Positions 42,805 to 51,855 of a DNA stretch of 64,000 nt are shown piece by piece. Position 1 is the stretch's first letter; each line of letters begins with the position of its first letter. The DNA is from Glycomyces salinus (GTDB lineage Bacteria; Actinomycetota; Actinomycetes; Mycobacteriales; Micromonosporaceae), in NCBI RefSeq assembly GCF_016428645.1, contig NZ_JAELXW010000003.1, positions 62,001-126,000 on the forward strand, written 5' to 3'. The notes below the pieces were generated by a model. It was given only the letters and a program-made list of their open reading frames with translations. It ran no database searches and had not been told where the DNA came from. The position numbers were made by a program, and so were the translations under genes.

Positions 42805-43977
42805 TTACGCCTCTCCGAGTGGGGCGCCCATCTGCTCCATGAACGCGACCGGGTCAACGGCTCCGGCGGGGCTCCGGTCCGCCTCCAGGTGGACTTCATA
42901 GTGCAGGTGCGGTCCCGAGGAGCGTCCGGACGAACCGACGTATCCGAGGAGCTGCCCGGCCTGCACCGTGTCGCCTACCTGCACCAATGGTGCCTGTCCG
43001 AAGTGGCAGTACCTGGTGAGGTAGTCACCGGCGTGCACGATGTTCACGTACCAGCCGCAGCCCGCCACCTCGGGGGAACCGTCCACGTCGCAGGAGTACG
43101 GGCCTCCGTTCAGGCTCGCGTTGCATTCGGAGGTGATCACGGTCCCGGCGGCGGCGGCCACCACTTCCGTGCCGCGCGGGGCGCCGAGGTCGACGCCGTA
43201 GTGCGTGGGCCGCTCCGGGGTGCGGAAGCCCGACCAGACCGGGGCCCGCACCGGAACGGTCCAGCCCGCGGCCGAGATCTCGCCGGCTGCCGCGCAGCTT
43301 CCCAGCTCGGTCGACACGTTGGCGACGCGGGCACCGCCGTTCGTGAGCGTGTTGACGATGTCGATGGCCGTCGGCTGGTGCTTCGCGTAGGCGTCCGGGA
43401 AGGCCGAGACCTGGACGGCCTGGGCGGCGTCGGTGAGGGCCATGTTCTCCCAGCCGTCGATGGTCAGGAGCTTGTCGTAGAACTTCTCGGCGGCGACCGC
43501 CGGGTTCATGAGCTCCTCGACGCTGCCCCAGCCGGAGGCCGGACGCTGCTGGAACAGTCCCACGGAATCGTGGTCGTAGCCCACTCCCTCGTCGGACAGC
43601 TCCATGCTGGAGGGGTGGGCCGGGTTGGCGAGGTTCTTCAGGCCGCTCTCCTGCATCGAGGTGGCGATCGCGATGATCCAGCCCCGGCTCGGGACCTCCA
43701 TCTCCTGCCCCACCGCGACGATGATCGCGGCGTTCCTGATCTGGTCGGAGCCGTAGCCGCCAATCGAAGGGAACTCGGCGTCGGGGTCGATCTCGACGTT
43801 CGAACCGCAGCCGGCGAGCAGGGTCTCCTGGTTCGGGTCGTCCCGCTGGTCGGTAAGCAATTGCACGACCGCCACCACCGCGCCGATGCAGCAGACCGAG
43901 AGGAATGCCACGGTCCAGATCATGGGCCTGAGGCGTTTGGGGATGCGGGGGGATCGGGGTTCGTCTGTCGTGGTCAC
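42805..43977 (-). CDS. Lytic transglycosylase + M23 peptidase, VirB1-like (last gene of T4SS operon)
   Basis: A 390-residue membrane-anchored wall hydrolase. A cytosolic tail and one membrane helix (about residues 22-40) lead to a soluble part with ESGLKNLANPAH and DSVGLFQQRPASGWG (goose/VirB1-like lysozyme fold) and then a LytM/M23 domain (about 250-375): HYGVDLG and GRSSGPHLHYEVH, giving the His/Asp/His zinc set. Both activities would open peptidoglycan for a transfer channel. The start overlaps the previous gene's stop by 4 nt (ATGA). It is the last gene of the minus-strand secretion operon. Confidence 0.83.
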   Translation of the reverse strand: MTTTDEPRSPRIPKRLRPMIWTVAFLSVCCIGAVVAVVQLLTDQRDDPNQETLLAGCGSNVEIDPDAEFPSIGGYGSDQIRNAAIIVAVGQEMEVPSRGWIIAIATSMQESGLKNLANPAHPSSMELSDEGVGYDHDSVGLFQQRPASGWGSVEELMNPAVAAEKFYDKLLTIDGWENMALTDAAQAVQVSAFPDAYAKHQPTAIDIVNTLTNGGARVANVSTELGSCAAAGEISAAGWTVPVRAPVWSGFRTPERPTHYGVDLGAPRGTEVVAAAAGTVITSECNASLNGGPYSCDVDGSPEVAGCGWYVNIVHAGDYLTRYCHFGQAPLVQVGDTVQAGQLLGYVGSSGRSSGPHLHYEVHLEADRSPAGAVDPVAFMEQMGAPLGEA

Positions 43978-44516
43978 GGCGACTCCCAGTCGATCGCCGA
44001 GACCAACCAGTCCTTACTCGTCCATCCGTTGGCGCTCTCAGACATGGACAGGATCAGGGTGCCGGTGTCCGTAGGGATGGAGACCCGGTTGCCTTCGGCG
44101 GTAGCTTCGCCTTCGATGCTTTGGGCGGGAACCGATGTCGGGTCGACCTGCTCCATCGCCGCGGCCCGGTCCTCGGTGAGGTAAGGGGCGATCGACTCGT
44201 ACCAGGCCGCTTGGTCGAGTCCGTCGGGGTTGAGCCAGGCCTCGGCGAAGGCGAGCGCGCGGTCGACTGCCTCTTCAGGTAGTTCCTCGGCCGCGTAGCA
44301 GTCCTCGCCTTCGCAGTCGAACGTGGCGATGCCGTCGTCGGCCGTCATCTGATCCGGGATCTCGGACTCGTCCGATGATTCGCCGTTCCCCGAGGTGCTG
44401 CCGCTGAGCGGGGTGTCGTCGCGGGTCTGGGCGAGGGCGAGCGCGATGATGACCACGACGAGGATGATCGCCACGATGCCATAGCGGGAGAAGACGATCC
44501 GGAACAATCGTCGCAA
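43974..44516 (-). CDS. VirB8/TcpC-like membrane protein
   Basis: A 180-residue bitopic protein: short basic tail, membrane helix (about residues 12-30, YGIVAIILVVVIIALALAQ), a Ser/Glu linker, and an NTF2-like domain (EAVDRALAFAEAWLNPDG, NRVSIPTDTGTLILSMS). This is the VirB8/TcpC layout of Gram-positive type IV systems. Overlaps the next start by 4 nt. The pair of NTF2-like proteins at 36700 is a different gene with two such domains. Confidence 0.65.
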   Translation of the reverse strand: MRRLFRIVFSRYGIVAIILVVVIIALALAQTRDDTPLSGSTSGNGESSDESEIPDQMTADDGIATFDCEGEDCYAAEELPEEAVDRALAFAEAWLNPDGLDQAAWYESIAPYLTEDRAAAMEQVDPTSVPAQSIEGEATAEGNRVSIPTDTGTLILSMSESANGWTSKDWLVSAIDWESP

Positions 44517-44518
44517 TG

Positions 44519-46384
44519 TCAGGACCCCCTTTGTGGCCTGTAGACCCCGTCACCCGAGGTCGATGCGGTGCTCGGGGCCTGCTGGCCGGGCTGGTGGTCC
44601 GGCGGCGCGGAGCGGGTCTCGGTGCGTTCGGCGGTCCGGACCGAACCCCGGTCCGCCTGGCCTTCGGGGCGAGTTTGATCCCGGGTGCGCTCGACGATCC
44701 GCTCACGCTCTCTCTCGATCTCCCGTTCCTTCTCGGTGTCCCTTCGCCTGCCCAGCAGGGCGTCGGCCGGGCCGCCGCCGGCGACCAGGTTGTTTATTCG
44801 GCGAAACGGGCGCAGCAGCATCCACGCCGCCACACCTAGGAGCCCTATGAGGATGACCTGCATGGGCACGGGCAGAGTGGTGCCCAGGATTCGACCCGTG
44901 GCGAAGATGTAGATCACCGCCGCCAGAGAGAACACAGCCACGTTGATGACCGCGCCGAGCACCGTGTTGACCAGGCGCTTGAACGGTCCGCCCGCGGGGC
45001 GCAGGATCGCGATCGTGCCGACGATCGGCAGCGCGACGATCGCGAAGCGGACGATCATGAAGCCCAGGATGATCAGGACCGAAGCGGTGATGTCGAAGAG
45101 CGCGAAGAACAGGGAGGTCAGCAGTGTCAGCAGGCCGGTTCCAGTCCGCTCCCAAGCGCGTTCGCCGCTTAGGTGCGCGTAGGCCTCGGGGTCTTCCTGC
45201 TGGATTTGGGCCACGAGGTTGCGCCAGAGTTCCTGTTTCTCTTCGATGAGCCTGTCGCGAATCTCAGGGTCCGAGGCGGCTTCGTTGTCGATCCAACTAA
45301 AAGCCTGGGCCGAATAGAGCGCCCTGCCGTACTTGTAGGCCACATTCGAACTGGAGACCACAGGGTTGCCGTCTTCGGTTACGATCTCACCATTCTCTCG
45401 CTCGTACTCGAATTCTTCGCTCTGTCCGAGCATGGTCCGCAGCCAATTTTGGTAGAGCACTTCGTTCGAGACAAGATCCGAGGCGAGGACTGAAGCGGAG
45501 CGGGTATCGATGCAGAAATTCGGGTTGTTGCGGTTCCGATCCAGCATTTCCTCGACCTCATCTTCGGTTAGGTCGGAGCCGTCGATGCAGTCTGCAGCTG
45601 AGTCGTCTTGAATCAGAGTGGTGCTCAAGTTCATGCCGACCTTGAGAGCCTCATCGGTGTAGTTCGCGGACTGAACCGGCCAACGTACGACCGCAGTGAC
45701 CAATACAAGAATGAGTGCGGCCCAAGCGACGGTGGTGACTGCGTTGTTCATGTCGGCTTGGCGGCTGCGCCACAAGAGGTAAATGCCGATGACACCAACC
45801 GTGACAGCTCCGAAGACGGTGAAGACTTGTTCGTAGACAAGCTGTGAGACCGTCTCCATGAAGCCGTTCGACCAACCCCACATCCGATCGGGCTCCCAAG
45901 CAGCCTGTCGCAGCGAGTTCGAGGCGCCGATGACGGATTTCGAGACGTTGAACTCCATGTTCGCCAGAGCATTCGCGGTGTCGGCCCCGTTAGGAAGGGA
46001 GATCGAATTGACGCACGAGCCGCTGATGCTCATCTCCTGGGAACCGTACATCGGCAATTGGTATCCCGCGTAGCCGTAGCGGCTGTAGGTGCCGACACCG
46101 GTGCTCTTATCGAGCTCGCTTGGCTCGGCGAACCAGCCGGCCATGCCGGAGTCAGGGGTCGAAGGCTGCGGTTCGACCTCGCAGTCCAGTTCGGTGCCGG
46201 TGGGCAGCACGTCGACGCAGGCGACCCAGTCGTTGTGCCACTCGTAGTCGGTGCACCCCTCCTCGCCCTGCGCGCCCGCGGAGGTCGGCATGAGGAACAG
46301 GGCGCCGGCGGCGGTCGCCAGTACCAGGATTATTCGGGCCAGTTTTCGCGCTATGCGAGGAGTTTTTCGGGAGGGGTGGGCCAC
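44519..46384 (-). CDS. VirB6/TrbL-like polytopic T4SS membrane protein
   Basis: A 621-residue protein. A cleavable signal (VAHPSRKTPRIARK then LILVLATAAGALFLMPTSAG) is followed by a Cys-rich extracytoplasmic part (five Cys in the first about 100 residues), about seven to eight membrane helices between roughly 170 and 520, and a highly charged cytosolic tail of Arg/Glu repeats (EREIERERERIVERT type) ending RPQRGS. This is the channel-type (VirB6/TrbL) component of Gram-positive conjugation systems. GTG 46384 overlaps the upstream TAG as TAGTG, supporting coupled translation; the frame continues upstream but only inside the ATPase gene. Confidence 0.75.
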   Translation of the reverse strand: MAHPSRKTPRIARKLARIILVLATAAGALFLMPTSAGAQGEEGCTDYEWHNDWVACVDVLPTGTELDCEVEPQPSTPDSGMAGWFAEPSELDKSTGVGTYSRYGYAGYQLPMYGSQEMSISGSCVNSISLPNGADTANALANMEFNVSKSVIGASNSLRQAAWEPDRMWGWSNGFMETVSQLVYEQVFTVFGAVTVGVIGIYLLWRSRQADMNNAVTTVAWAALILVLVTAVVRWPVQSANYTDEALKVGMNLSTTLIQDDSAADCIDGSDLTEDEVEEMLDRNRNNPNFCIDTRSASVLASDLVSNEVLYQNWLRTMLGQSEEFEYERENGEIVTEDGNPVVSSSNVAYKYGRALYSAQAFSWIDNEAASDPEIRDRLIEEKQELWRNLVAQIQQEDPEAYAHLSGERAWERTGTGLLTLLTSLFFALFDITASVLIILGFMIVRFAIVALPIVGTIAILRPAGGPFKRLVNTVLGAVINVAVFSLAAVIYIFATGRILGTTLPVPMQVILIGLLGVAAWMLLRPFRRINNLVAGGGPADALLGRRRDTEKEREIERERERIVERTRDQTRPEGQADRGSVRTAERTETRSAPPDHQPGQQAPSTASTSGDGVYRPQRGS

Positions 46385-49300
46385 TACTTCTCCTCCCCGG
46401 GAGTGGTGTTGAGGTAGTCGAGCAGGCCGTGCACCCAGCCGAAGTCGGCCCGGATGCGCTGGACCCGGCCGTCGACGTCGCGCATGACGAACTCGCGGTA
46501 CGGCAGGCGCTTGGTCTCGGCGGCGTCCACTTCGCTCAGCGAGGCGAGGACCTGCTCGTAGCCCACGCCGGTGGGCACGCGCAGCATCTGGAGCGCCTCG
46601 GAGGCCACATCGGCGTCCTCGGCGATGCGGCCGACGAAGACGGTGCTGACCAGGTTCTGGACGTCGAGGCTGAGGATGTCCCTGGGGTTCTGGCTGGCCA
46701 CGAGCGCGGCCAGGTTCCACTTCCGGGAGTCGCGGGCCAGGCGCACCAGGAAGGAGCGGCCGGACTTCCAGCCCTCCATGAAGTGGGCCTCGTCGAGGCC
46801 GACGAGCTTGCGGCGGTTCATGTCCCCGCCGTAGGCGCGGCGGACCGCGAGGCGGTGGGCGGTGTGGAGCATCGGCAGGGCCAGGGCCTCCTCGGCGCTC
46901 CAGTACTCGCGCTCGATGCCCAGGTCTGGCAGCCGCAGGCCGGCCATGGTGATGACGGTCAGGGCGGTGTCGTCCTCGAGCACGCCCCTGTCGGGGGTGC
47001 CGAAGAAGAGCTTCGCCAGGGGCATCTCGGCGGCGTCGAGCAGCAGGGCGGCCAGTTCGGCGCCGTCACCTGTGACGTGGTCCTCGGCGTCCTGCAGCGA
47101 CTCGACGATGTCCTCGAGCGCGGAGTCCTCCTCGGCCGGGACGTGCCGGGCCGCGTGGCGCAGCAGGCGGGCGGTCGAGGCTTCGCGCTGGACCTGCGGG
47201 GGCAGGAGCATCGCGCAGATGTCCTGCACTAGCATCCGGCGTTCGGATCGGGCGTTGGAGACGGCGATGTCGTACTCGCGCTGGCCCTCCGGGGTGTCGT
47301 CGAAGTGCTCCCGCCTGGGCGAGGGGATGAGCGCGTACGGCGCCAGCGTGCCGTATTCGGAGCCGGTCAGGTTCAGCACCCGCGAATACGGCTTGAGGTC
47401 GGGCATCTCGCACAGCTTGGCGAGCGGGCCGGACGGGTCGAGCAGGGTCACCTGGACGCCGCGGCGGGCCGCCAGGTAGCCGAGGGCGCCCATGAGCGTG
47501 GACTTGCCGCCGCCGGGTTCGGCGACGAAGACGCTCAGGCCGGACTTCTCACGGACTTCGGTGGCGAAGTGCAGGTCCAGGAAGACCGGCCTCCTGCACG
47601 TTCCGGCGGTGCGCCCGATGAGGTCGCCGCGCCGGTCGCCGACGGTGGAGGCGGCCTGTGGCAGCGCCGCGGCGAAGAGCTTGACCGGCATCCGCCGCAC
47701 ATACCCGGTCTGCGCGACCGGTTCGCCGGGGACGAACTCGCGGGCCAGCCAGTCCTGGTTCTTGGGGTGCTGGAGGCTGATGCGCATCTCCCGCTGGTAC
47801 ATCTGCATCAGCGTGCGGGCCCGCTCCAGGCACTCTTCCTTGGTGTCGGCGGTGACGGCCAGGCGGTGCCAGCCGTGGGCGCGGGCGGCGTCGATCGGGA
47901 GGCCCGTGGTCATCTCGTCGCCGACGCCGAGGGCGCGCTCGGCGAGGCGCTGGAGCTCGGGCGGGGCGTCCATGGCGTGGTCGTCGTAGTCGCGCTGCTG
48001 GCTTCGGATCATGCGCAGGCGGTGGTCGAGGTCGCGGAAGGCCTCGCCGGGGCCGAGGATGTCGACGCGGCTGGACAGTTCGATCGGCCACGGGCAGCGC
48101 TCGTGGAAGTGCAGCCAGGGCTCGTGGCGCTGGGGGATCTCGAGTTCCTCCATGCGGCCGACGGTGAGGATCGCGGTGTGCTTCTCCTCGCCGGTGAGCC
48201 GGTTGACGAGCTTGACGGTGGAGCCGTACGGGCTGCGGTAGCGCTCGATGGACTCGCTGAGGGCGAGGACGTCGCCGGGGCTCCAGTCGCTGTCGTGGCC
48301 CGAGAGCAGCCGCGGCGGCTCCATGCCGAGGGCGACCGAGCGGTAGACGAGCCATTCGAGCTCGGAGGTCGTGGCGCGTCGGGCGCGCACGCCGAACGAG
48401 CCGAGGACCTCGTCGAACTGGAGGCTGCGCTTCTCGATGCGCTCGCGCTCGGAGAGCTTGGTGCCGCGGCCGAACATGCGGCCGACCTTCTCGCCGAGGT
48501 TGTCGAACATGGACCTGCGGGTGAAGGTGATGCCCAGGAACGTCTGGCCCTCGGCATGGGAGAGCTGGTGGAGGTGGCGCTGGGCGGCGACGAGGTGGTC
48601 GGCCCAGCTGGTGCCGCCGGGGACGGTGCGCAGCGGGTGGGCCGTGGCCTGGTCGACGTTGCGGGCCCACTGGTCGGCCTGGAACGGCTGGGTAGTGCGC
48701 CTGAGGTGGACTCGCATTCCGGCGAGGCCGGCGAACTGCTCGGCGATGGCGGTGATGAGCGCTTCGCGCTCGAGGTCGGGGCGGAAGGACCACCGGACGC
48801 CGGGCAGCTTGTACCAGGCGGTGACGGTGTTGGGAGTGAAGGTGGCGTGCCCGGCGATCTCGGTCAGCGACAGGTCGCGGAGCGGGGCGCGCTCCTTCTC
48901 CTGCTTGACCGGCTTGACGCGAGACGGCTTCGGCTCACCGGTGGTGGCGAGCTCCTCCGCGCTGGGCTTTTTGACCGGTACGAGCTCCTGCGAAGGGGCT
49001 CGTCGTTGAGCTGTGGAAACTCTCCCGCGCCCCTGGTCAGGTGCCTGTGGATAACTCGGCGCGGATTGTGGATAACTCTGTGGGTGCTGTGGATAACCCT
49101 GTGAATTCCCGCTGGTCGGAGCCTGTGGATAAGCCTGTGCGCCACCCTGTGGATAACTCGACCGTTCCTGTGGATAACCCTGTGGAGAAGGTGCGGTCGG
49201 AGGGCTCGTCGGCGCAGGTGGAGTCGCGTGTCGGGATCCGTTCTGCGAGCGCGCCTGCTCCGCCGGTTGCTGCTGCCCGGCGGGCTCGGTCCGGCCCTGC

Positions 49301-49476
49301 TGCCTGACCGTGTCCGTCCTGCCGTGCTCCTTGACCGGCTCCGCCCTGAAGACGGCGTCGGCCAGGGCGGTGGCGTCGTCGTCGAGGTCGCCGGAGCGTT
49401 CGCGGTCGCGGACCGGGGCGGGAGGCCGGGGGGCGGAGAACTTGGCGACGGGCTGTCGGCGATCCTCGCCGCTCAT
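46384..49476 (-). CDS. VirB4/TraC-like ATPase with embedded DnaA-box repeat
   Basis: A 1030-residue T4SS ATPase. Walker A is AEPGGGKST (residues 652-660) and Walker B LVGLDEAHF (892-899); the SCO6880/TraC-type N-domain runs from about 195 to 640. The first about 200 residues are Pro/Gln/Ser-rich and disordered. Within it, six YPQ units (residues 101-103, 108-110, 116-118, 128-130, 135-137, 142-144) are each encoded by TAT CCA CAG, so the DNA contains six perfect DnaA boxes (see 49046-49177). VirB4 ATPases power pilus/secretion assembly. Neighbours on both sides are T4SS genes with 4-nt overlaps. Confidence 0.88.
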   Translation of the reverse strand: MSGEDRRQPVAKFSAPRPPAPVRDRERSGDLDDDATALADAVFRAEPVKEHGRTDTVRQQGRTEPAGQQQPAEQARSQNGSRHATPPAPTSPPTAPSPQGYPQERSSYPQGGAQAYPQAPTSGNSQGYPQHPQSYPQSAPSYPQAPDQGRGRVSTAQRRAPSQELVPVKKPSAEELATTGEPKPSRVKPVKQEKERAPLRDLSLTEIAGHATFTPNTVTAWYKLPGVRWSFRPDLEREALITAIAEQFAGLAGMRVHLRRTTQPFQADQWARNVDQATAHPLRTVPGGTSWADHLVAAQRHLHQLSHAEGQTFLGITFTRRSMFDNLGEKVGRMFGRGTKLSERERIEKRSLQFDEVLGSFGVRARRATTSELEWLVYRSVALGMEPPRLLSGHDSDWSPGDVLALSESIERYRSPYGSTVKLVNRLTGEEKHTAILTVGRMEELEIPQRHEPWLHFHERCPWPIELSSRVDILGPGEAFRDLDHRLRMIRSQQRDYDDHAMDAPPELQRLAERALGVGDEMTTGLPIDAARAHGWHRLAVTADTKEECLERARTLMQMYQREMRISLQHPKNQDWLAREFVPGEPVAQTGYVRRMPVKLFAAALPQAASTVGDRRGDLIGRTAGTCRRPVFLDLHFATEVREKSGLSVFVAEPGGGKSTLMGALGYLAARRGVQVTLLDPSGPLAKLCEMPDLKPYSRVLNLTGSEYGTLAPYALIPSPRREHFDDTPEGQREYDIAVSNARSERRMLVQDICAMLLPPQVQREASTARLLRHAARHVPAEEDSALEDIVESLQDAEDHVTGDGAELAALLLDAAEMPLAKLFFGTPDRGVLEDDTALTVITMAGLRLPDLGIEREYWSAEEALALPMLHTAHRLAVRRAYGGDMNRRKLVGLDEAHFMEGWKSGRSFLVRLARDSRKWNLAALVASQNPRDILSLDVQNLVSTVFVGRIAEDADVASEALQMLRVPTGVGYEQVLASLSEVDAAETKRLPYREFVMRDVDGRVQRIRADFGWVHGLLDYLNTTPGEEK
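49046..49177. repeat. Cluster of six perfect DnaA boxes inside the VirB4-like gene
   Basis: TGTGGATAA (= TTATCCACA on the coding strand) occurs at 49046-49054, 49067-49075, 49088-49096, 49124-49132, 49148-49156 and 49169-49177, all in the same orientation. Start-to-start spacings are 21, 21, 36, 24 and 21 bp, all in codon phase. A partial copy (TGTGGAGAA, 49181-49189) follows. Each copy codes Tyr-Pro-Gln by TAT-CCA-CAG. It is not known whether DnaA binds here. Confidence 0.9.
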
Positions 49477-49862
49477 AGGCGCTCCTCTTGTCGGGCGGTC
49501 TCCACGAGTGTGGGACGGAGCCGGATCGATCGGGTCGAGAACGCCGGGATTCGCTTCTCGGCGCCTGCCTCTCGGGTGTGCTTCCAGTCGGTCAGGAGGG
49601 TGCGGAGCACGGTCGTCGCCGGGCGGTCGGCGTCGACGTAGCGGAAGATCAGGGAGGTCGCGACCAGGGCCAGGGAGATCTCGATCGAGGGGAAGAGATT
49701 GACGTCGCCGGTGAAGAGCCAGTAGACGAACATGAACAGGGCAAGCAGCGCGGCGAAGACCCCGTACTGGGCGTAGGGCAGGTGGATCGGGAGGGTGTAC
49801 CCGGGCGGGCCTAGGTAGAGCAGCCGGGCGCGGTAGATGTCGTCGTCAGTGCGCAGGCGCAT
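49473..49862 (-). CDS. PrgI/VirB3-like T4SS membrane protein
   Basis: A 129-residue protein with two closely spaced membrane helices (about residues 30-48 and 58-74, VFAALLALFMFVYWLF and SIEISLALVATSLIF) near the N-terminus and a basic C-terminal tail. This is the PrgI/VirB3-like layout always found just before a VirB4-type ATPase, as here (ATG of the ATPase overlaps its stop by 4 nt). Confidence 0.75.
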   Translation of the reverse strand: MRLRTDDDIYRARLLYLGPPGYTLPIHLPYAQYGVFAALLALFMFVYWLFTGDVNLFPSIEISLALVATSLIFRYVDADRPATTVLRTLLTDWKHTREAGAEKRIPAFSTRSIRLRPTLVETARQEERL

Positions 49863-49907
49863 GGGCGTCCTCCATCCAGGCTGGCTCGGTGGCGGGGCGG
49901 GCGGGAG

Positions 49908-50201
49908 CTACTCGTTCTCGCTGAAGAGGACGTCGACGAGTCCGCCGCCCACGGCCACCAGTACGACCGCGCCGGCGATGAAGGCGATGCCGAGGATCGC
50001 GATGGTCGAGGACGTCAGCACCCGGCTGACCTCTCCCTTGTTGGCTCTTGCGATGAAGATGAGTCCGAGGATCGCGAGCAGGATCGGGGCGATGCGGCTC
50101 AGGAAGAAGCTGATGATCCCCTGGGTGTTGATCTCGGCATCCTGTGCCTGCACGTGGGCGGCCACCGTCCAGAGCGTGTCTTTAATCATCGTCAGTCCCA
50201 T
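49908..50201 (-). CDS. TrbC/VirB2-like pilin subunit, first gene of T4SS operon
   Basis: A 97-residue protein with two hydrophobic helices (about 32-50, FLSRIAPILLAILGLIFIA, and 62-85, STIAILGIAFIAGAVVLVAV) joined by a basic loop, the layout of TrbC/VirB2-type pilin precursors. GTG/ATG choices at residues 1 and 5 are equivalent (MGLTMIKD). First gene of the operon running to 42805; the palindrome at 50410-50427 lies 209 nt upstream and could control it. Confidence 0.7.
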   Translation of the reverse strand: MGLTMIKDTLWTVAAHVQAQDAEINTQGIISFFLSRIAPILLAILGLIFIARANKGEVSRVLTSSTIAILGIAFIAGAVVLVAVGGGLVDVLFSENE

Positions 50202-50409
50202 CTCGTCACATGGGCCACATAGACCTCATGTTATGCAAGGTTCATTCATGTAACTTGTCTCCCAACCCGACGGGGGGTCTGCGTTCATCATATGCCGGTC
50301 CCCTGACTCAGCGCACTGTCGTCGGCCCGATGCGCAATCGCGAAACCGGTCGTTCATCAAGTGAACCGCGGCCACTCGGATGTTTCAATGACCTGCGGCT
50401 TATCACCCT

Positions 50410-50427
50410 GTGTCGGGAATCCGACAC
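50410..50427. promoter_or_regulatory. 18-bp palindromic operator, copy 1
   Basis: GTGTCGG-GAAT-CCGACAC, perfect 7-bp arms. Located between the sulfotransferase stop and the T4SS operon, and 16/18 identical to the site at 51749-51766. Likely a TetR-type binding site; no TetR gene is visible. Confidence 0.5.
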
Positions 50428-50460
50428 TGCAATGGGGCATTGTCGAGCGGTCGTGGGCGG

Positions 50461-51648
50461 TCATTGGCCCCAGTAGTCGCCGAACTCCCGGTCGACCCGG
50501 TCTGCGTCGATGCCGTATCGGGACAATCGGTACTGATGGCCTCGCTTCGAGTCGGGGCGCTCCAGCACCGACCGCAGGGTGTCCTCCTCGGCGCCGGTCC
50601 AGCCCATCTCCAACTCCCCGAACAGGATCGGCAACTCTCCGTGCGGGTTGTCGGTGAGCCGATCGTACGAGACATCGATGAACCGCCCGGGCGCGGCGCC
50701 GGCGCGGACGCGGCGGGCCGCCTCGATTCCCTGCGGGAAGATCCCCAGCCACTCCGGGCCTATCGGTGCCGGGTCCACAGTGCGGTAGGTCAGTGCGCGG
50801 GCGGTCTCGACCAGGGAGCACCAAGAGCCCATCACCGTCGACGGCGCCCGGTGCGTCCATACGATCGTCGCGCCGTCGAACACCTTCAGCAGCACGTCGA
50901 GGTTGAACAGGTGGAACGGGGCTTTGAGCATCCAGCGCCGCCGCGGGAGGCCGAACTGGAGGACCTGGAGCACGCGCCGGTAGTGCTCGTAGTCCGGGGT
51001 GAAGTCGTGGGCGTCGAGCCAGGCGAGGTAGGCCGGCATCGAAGCGCGGGTGGTGAAGTTGTGCCCGTGGGGCAGCGCGAACACGCATTCCTCGGGCTGC
51101 AACGCCTCCAGGGGGTGGATCCGGTTCCATCCGGGAGCCGCCATGCCCCCGAGCCTGCCCATGGCGCGCGCCTGCCTGATCCGGCGCCGCTTGAGCTTCT
51201 CGTCGGCCCCGCTCAAGTCGGTGTTCACCAGCTCCCACAGCAGCGGCGCCCGGTTGCCGTGGTGCGCGGACAGCATCCGGTGCGTCAGGGTGGTGCCGGT
51301 GCGGGGCAGACCCGTCACGACCACCGGGCGCTCGATCGGCTCGCGCGCTATCTCGGAGCGCTCGGCCACCAGGCGCTCGACGCGCAGGTAACTGGCCATG
51401 CGGCGGGTCAGGTCGTCGACGAAGCCCTCCCAGCCGAACAGCGAGATCCCCTCGGTCTCGGCGGCGCAGTCGAGCAGGAACCGGTAGGACTCCACGAACT
51501 CCGGAGCTAGGGCCGCATCCGCCTCTGCCAGGCGTTCGGCCTTGGAGAGCATGCGGTCGAAGACCCGGCCCGGGTGGGCGCGGGCGCCCCGGACTCTGGC
51601 CGCACCGAGAGTATTGACGAGACTTACCCAAGGTGCGGTGCGTCGCAT
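50461..51648 (-). CDS. PAPS-dependent sulfotransferase
   Basis: A 395-residue Sulfotransfer_3-type enzyme. The 5'-phosphosulfate loop is VVTGLPRTGTTLTHRMLS (about residues 109-126) and the 3'-phosphate region includes WTHRAPSTVMGSWCSL; RFIDVSYDRLTDNP is the usual late block. It transfers sulfate from PAPS to an unknown acceptor, typically a lipid or glycan. ATG 51648; divergent from the membrane gene at 51856 with an operator between. Confidence 0.85.
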   Translation of the reverse strand: MRRTAPWVSLVNTLGAARVRGARAHPGRVFDRMLSKAERLAEADAALAPEFVESYRFLLDCAAETEGISLFGWEGFVDDLTRRMASYLRVERLVAERSEIAREPIERPVVVTGLPRTGTTLTHRMLSAHHGNRAPLLWELVNTDLSGADEKLKRRRIRQARAMGRLGGMAAPGWNRIHPLEALQPEECVFALPHGHNFTTRASMPAYLAWLDAHDFTPDYEHYRRVLQVLQFGLPRRRWMLKAPFHLFNLDVLLKVFDGATIVWTHRAPSTVMGSWCSLVETARALTYRTVDPAPIGPEWLGIFPQGIEAARRVRAGAAPGRFIDVSYDRLTDNPHGELPILFGELEMGWTGAEEDTLRSVLERPDSKRGHQYRLSRYGIDADRVDREFGDYWGQ

Positions 51649-51748
51649 GCGAACTCCTTGCCGGCGGGGAGGAATGCGAAGATTCTTACATATCGTGGGC
51701 TGTCGTGTGGTGTCACGTGACGGCGGCGGGCGGCCCTGCTGTCACACT

Positions 51749-51766
51749 GTGTCGATAATCCGACAC
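51749..51766. promoter_or_regulatory. 18-bp palindromic operator, copy 2
   Basis: GTGTCG-ATAATC-CGACAC; differs from the site at 50410-50427 at two central positions. It sits between the divergent sulfotransferase and membrane-protein genes, so one regulator may control both, and through copy 1 the T4SS operon too. Confidence 0.5.
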
Positions 51767-51855
51767 TAAACTCGGTGCTCCCGGTGTCCTACTCTCGATA
51801 CCTGGAATGCACCGGAGAATAGACCCCGAACCGAACCTACGAGCCGGAGACCACT

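Noticed and set aside
47305-49104. Long plus-strand frame antisense to the VirB4-like gene
   Set aside because: Composition is that of an antisense frame; the VirB4 strand has Walker motifs and gene overlaps.
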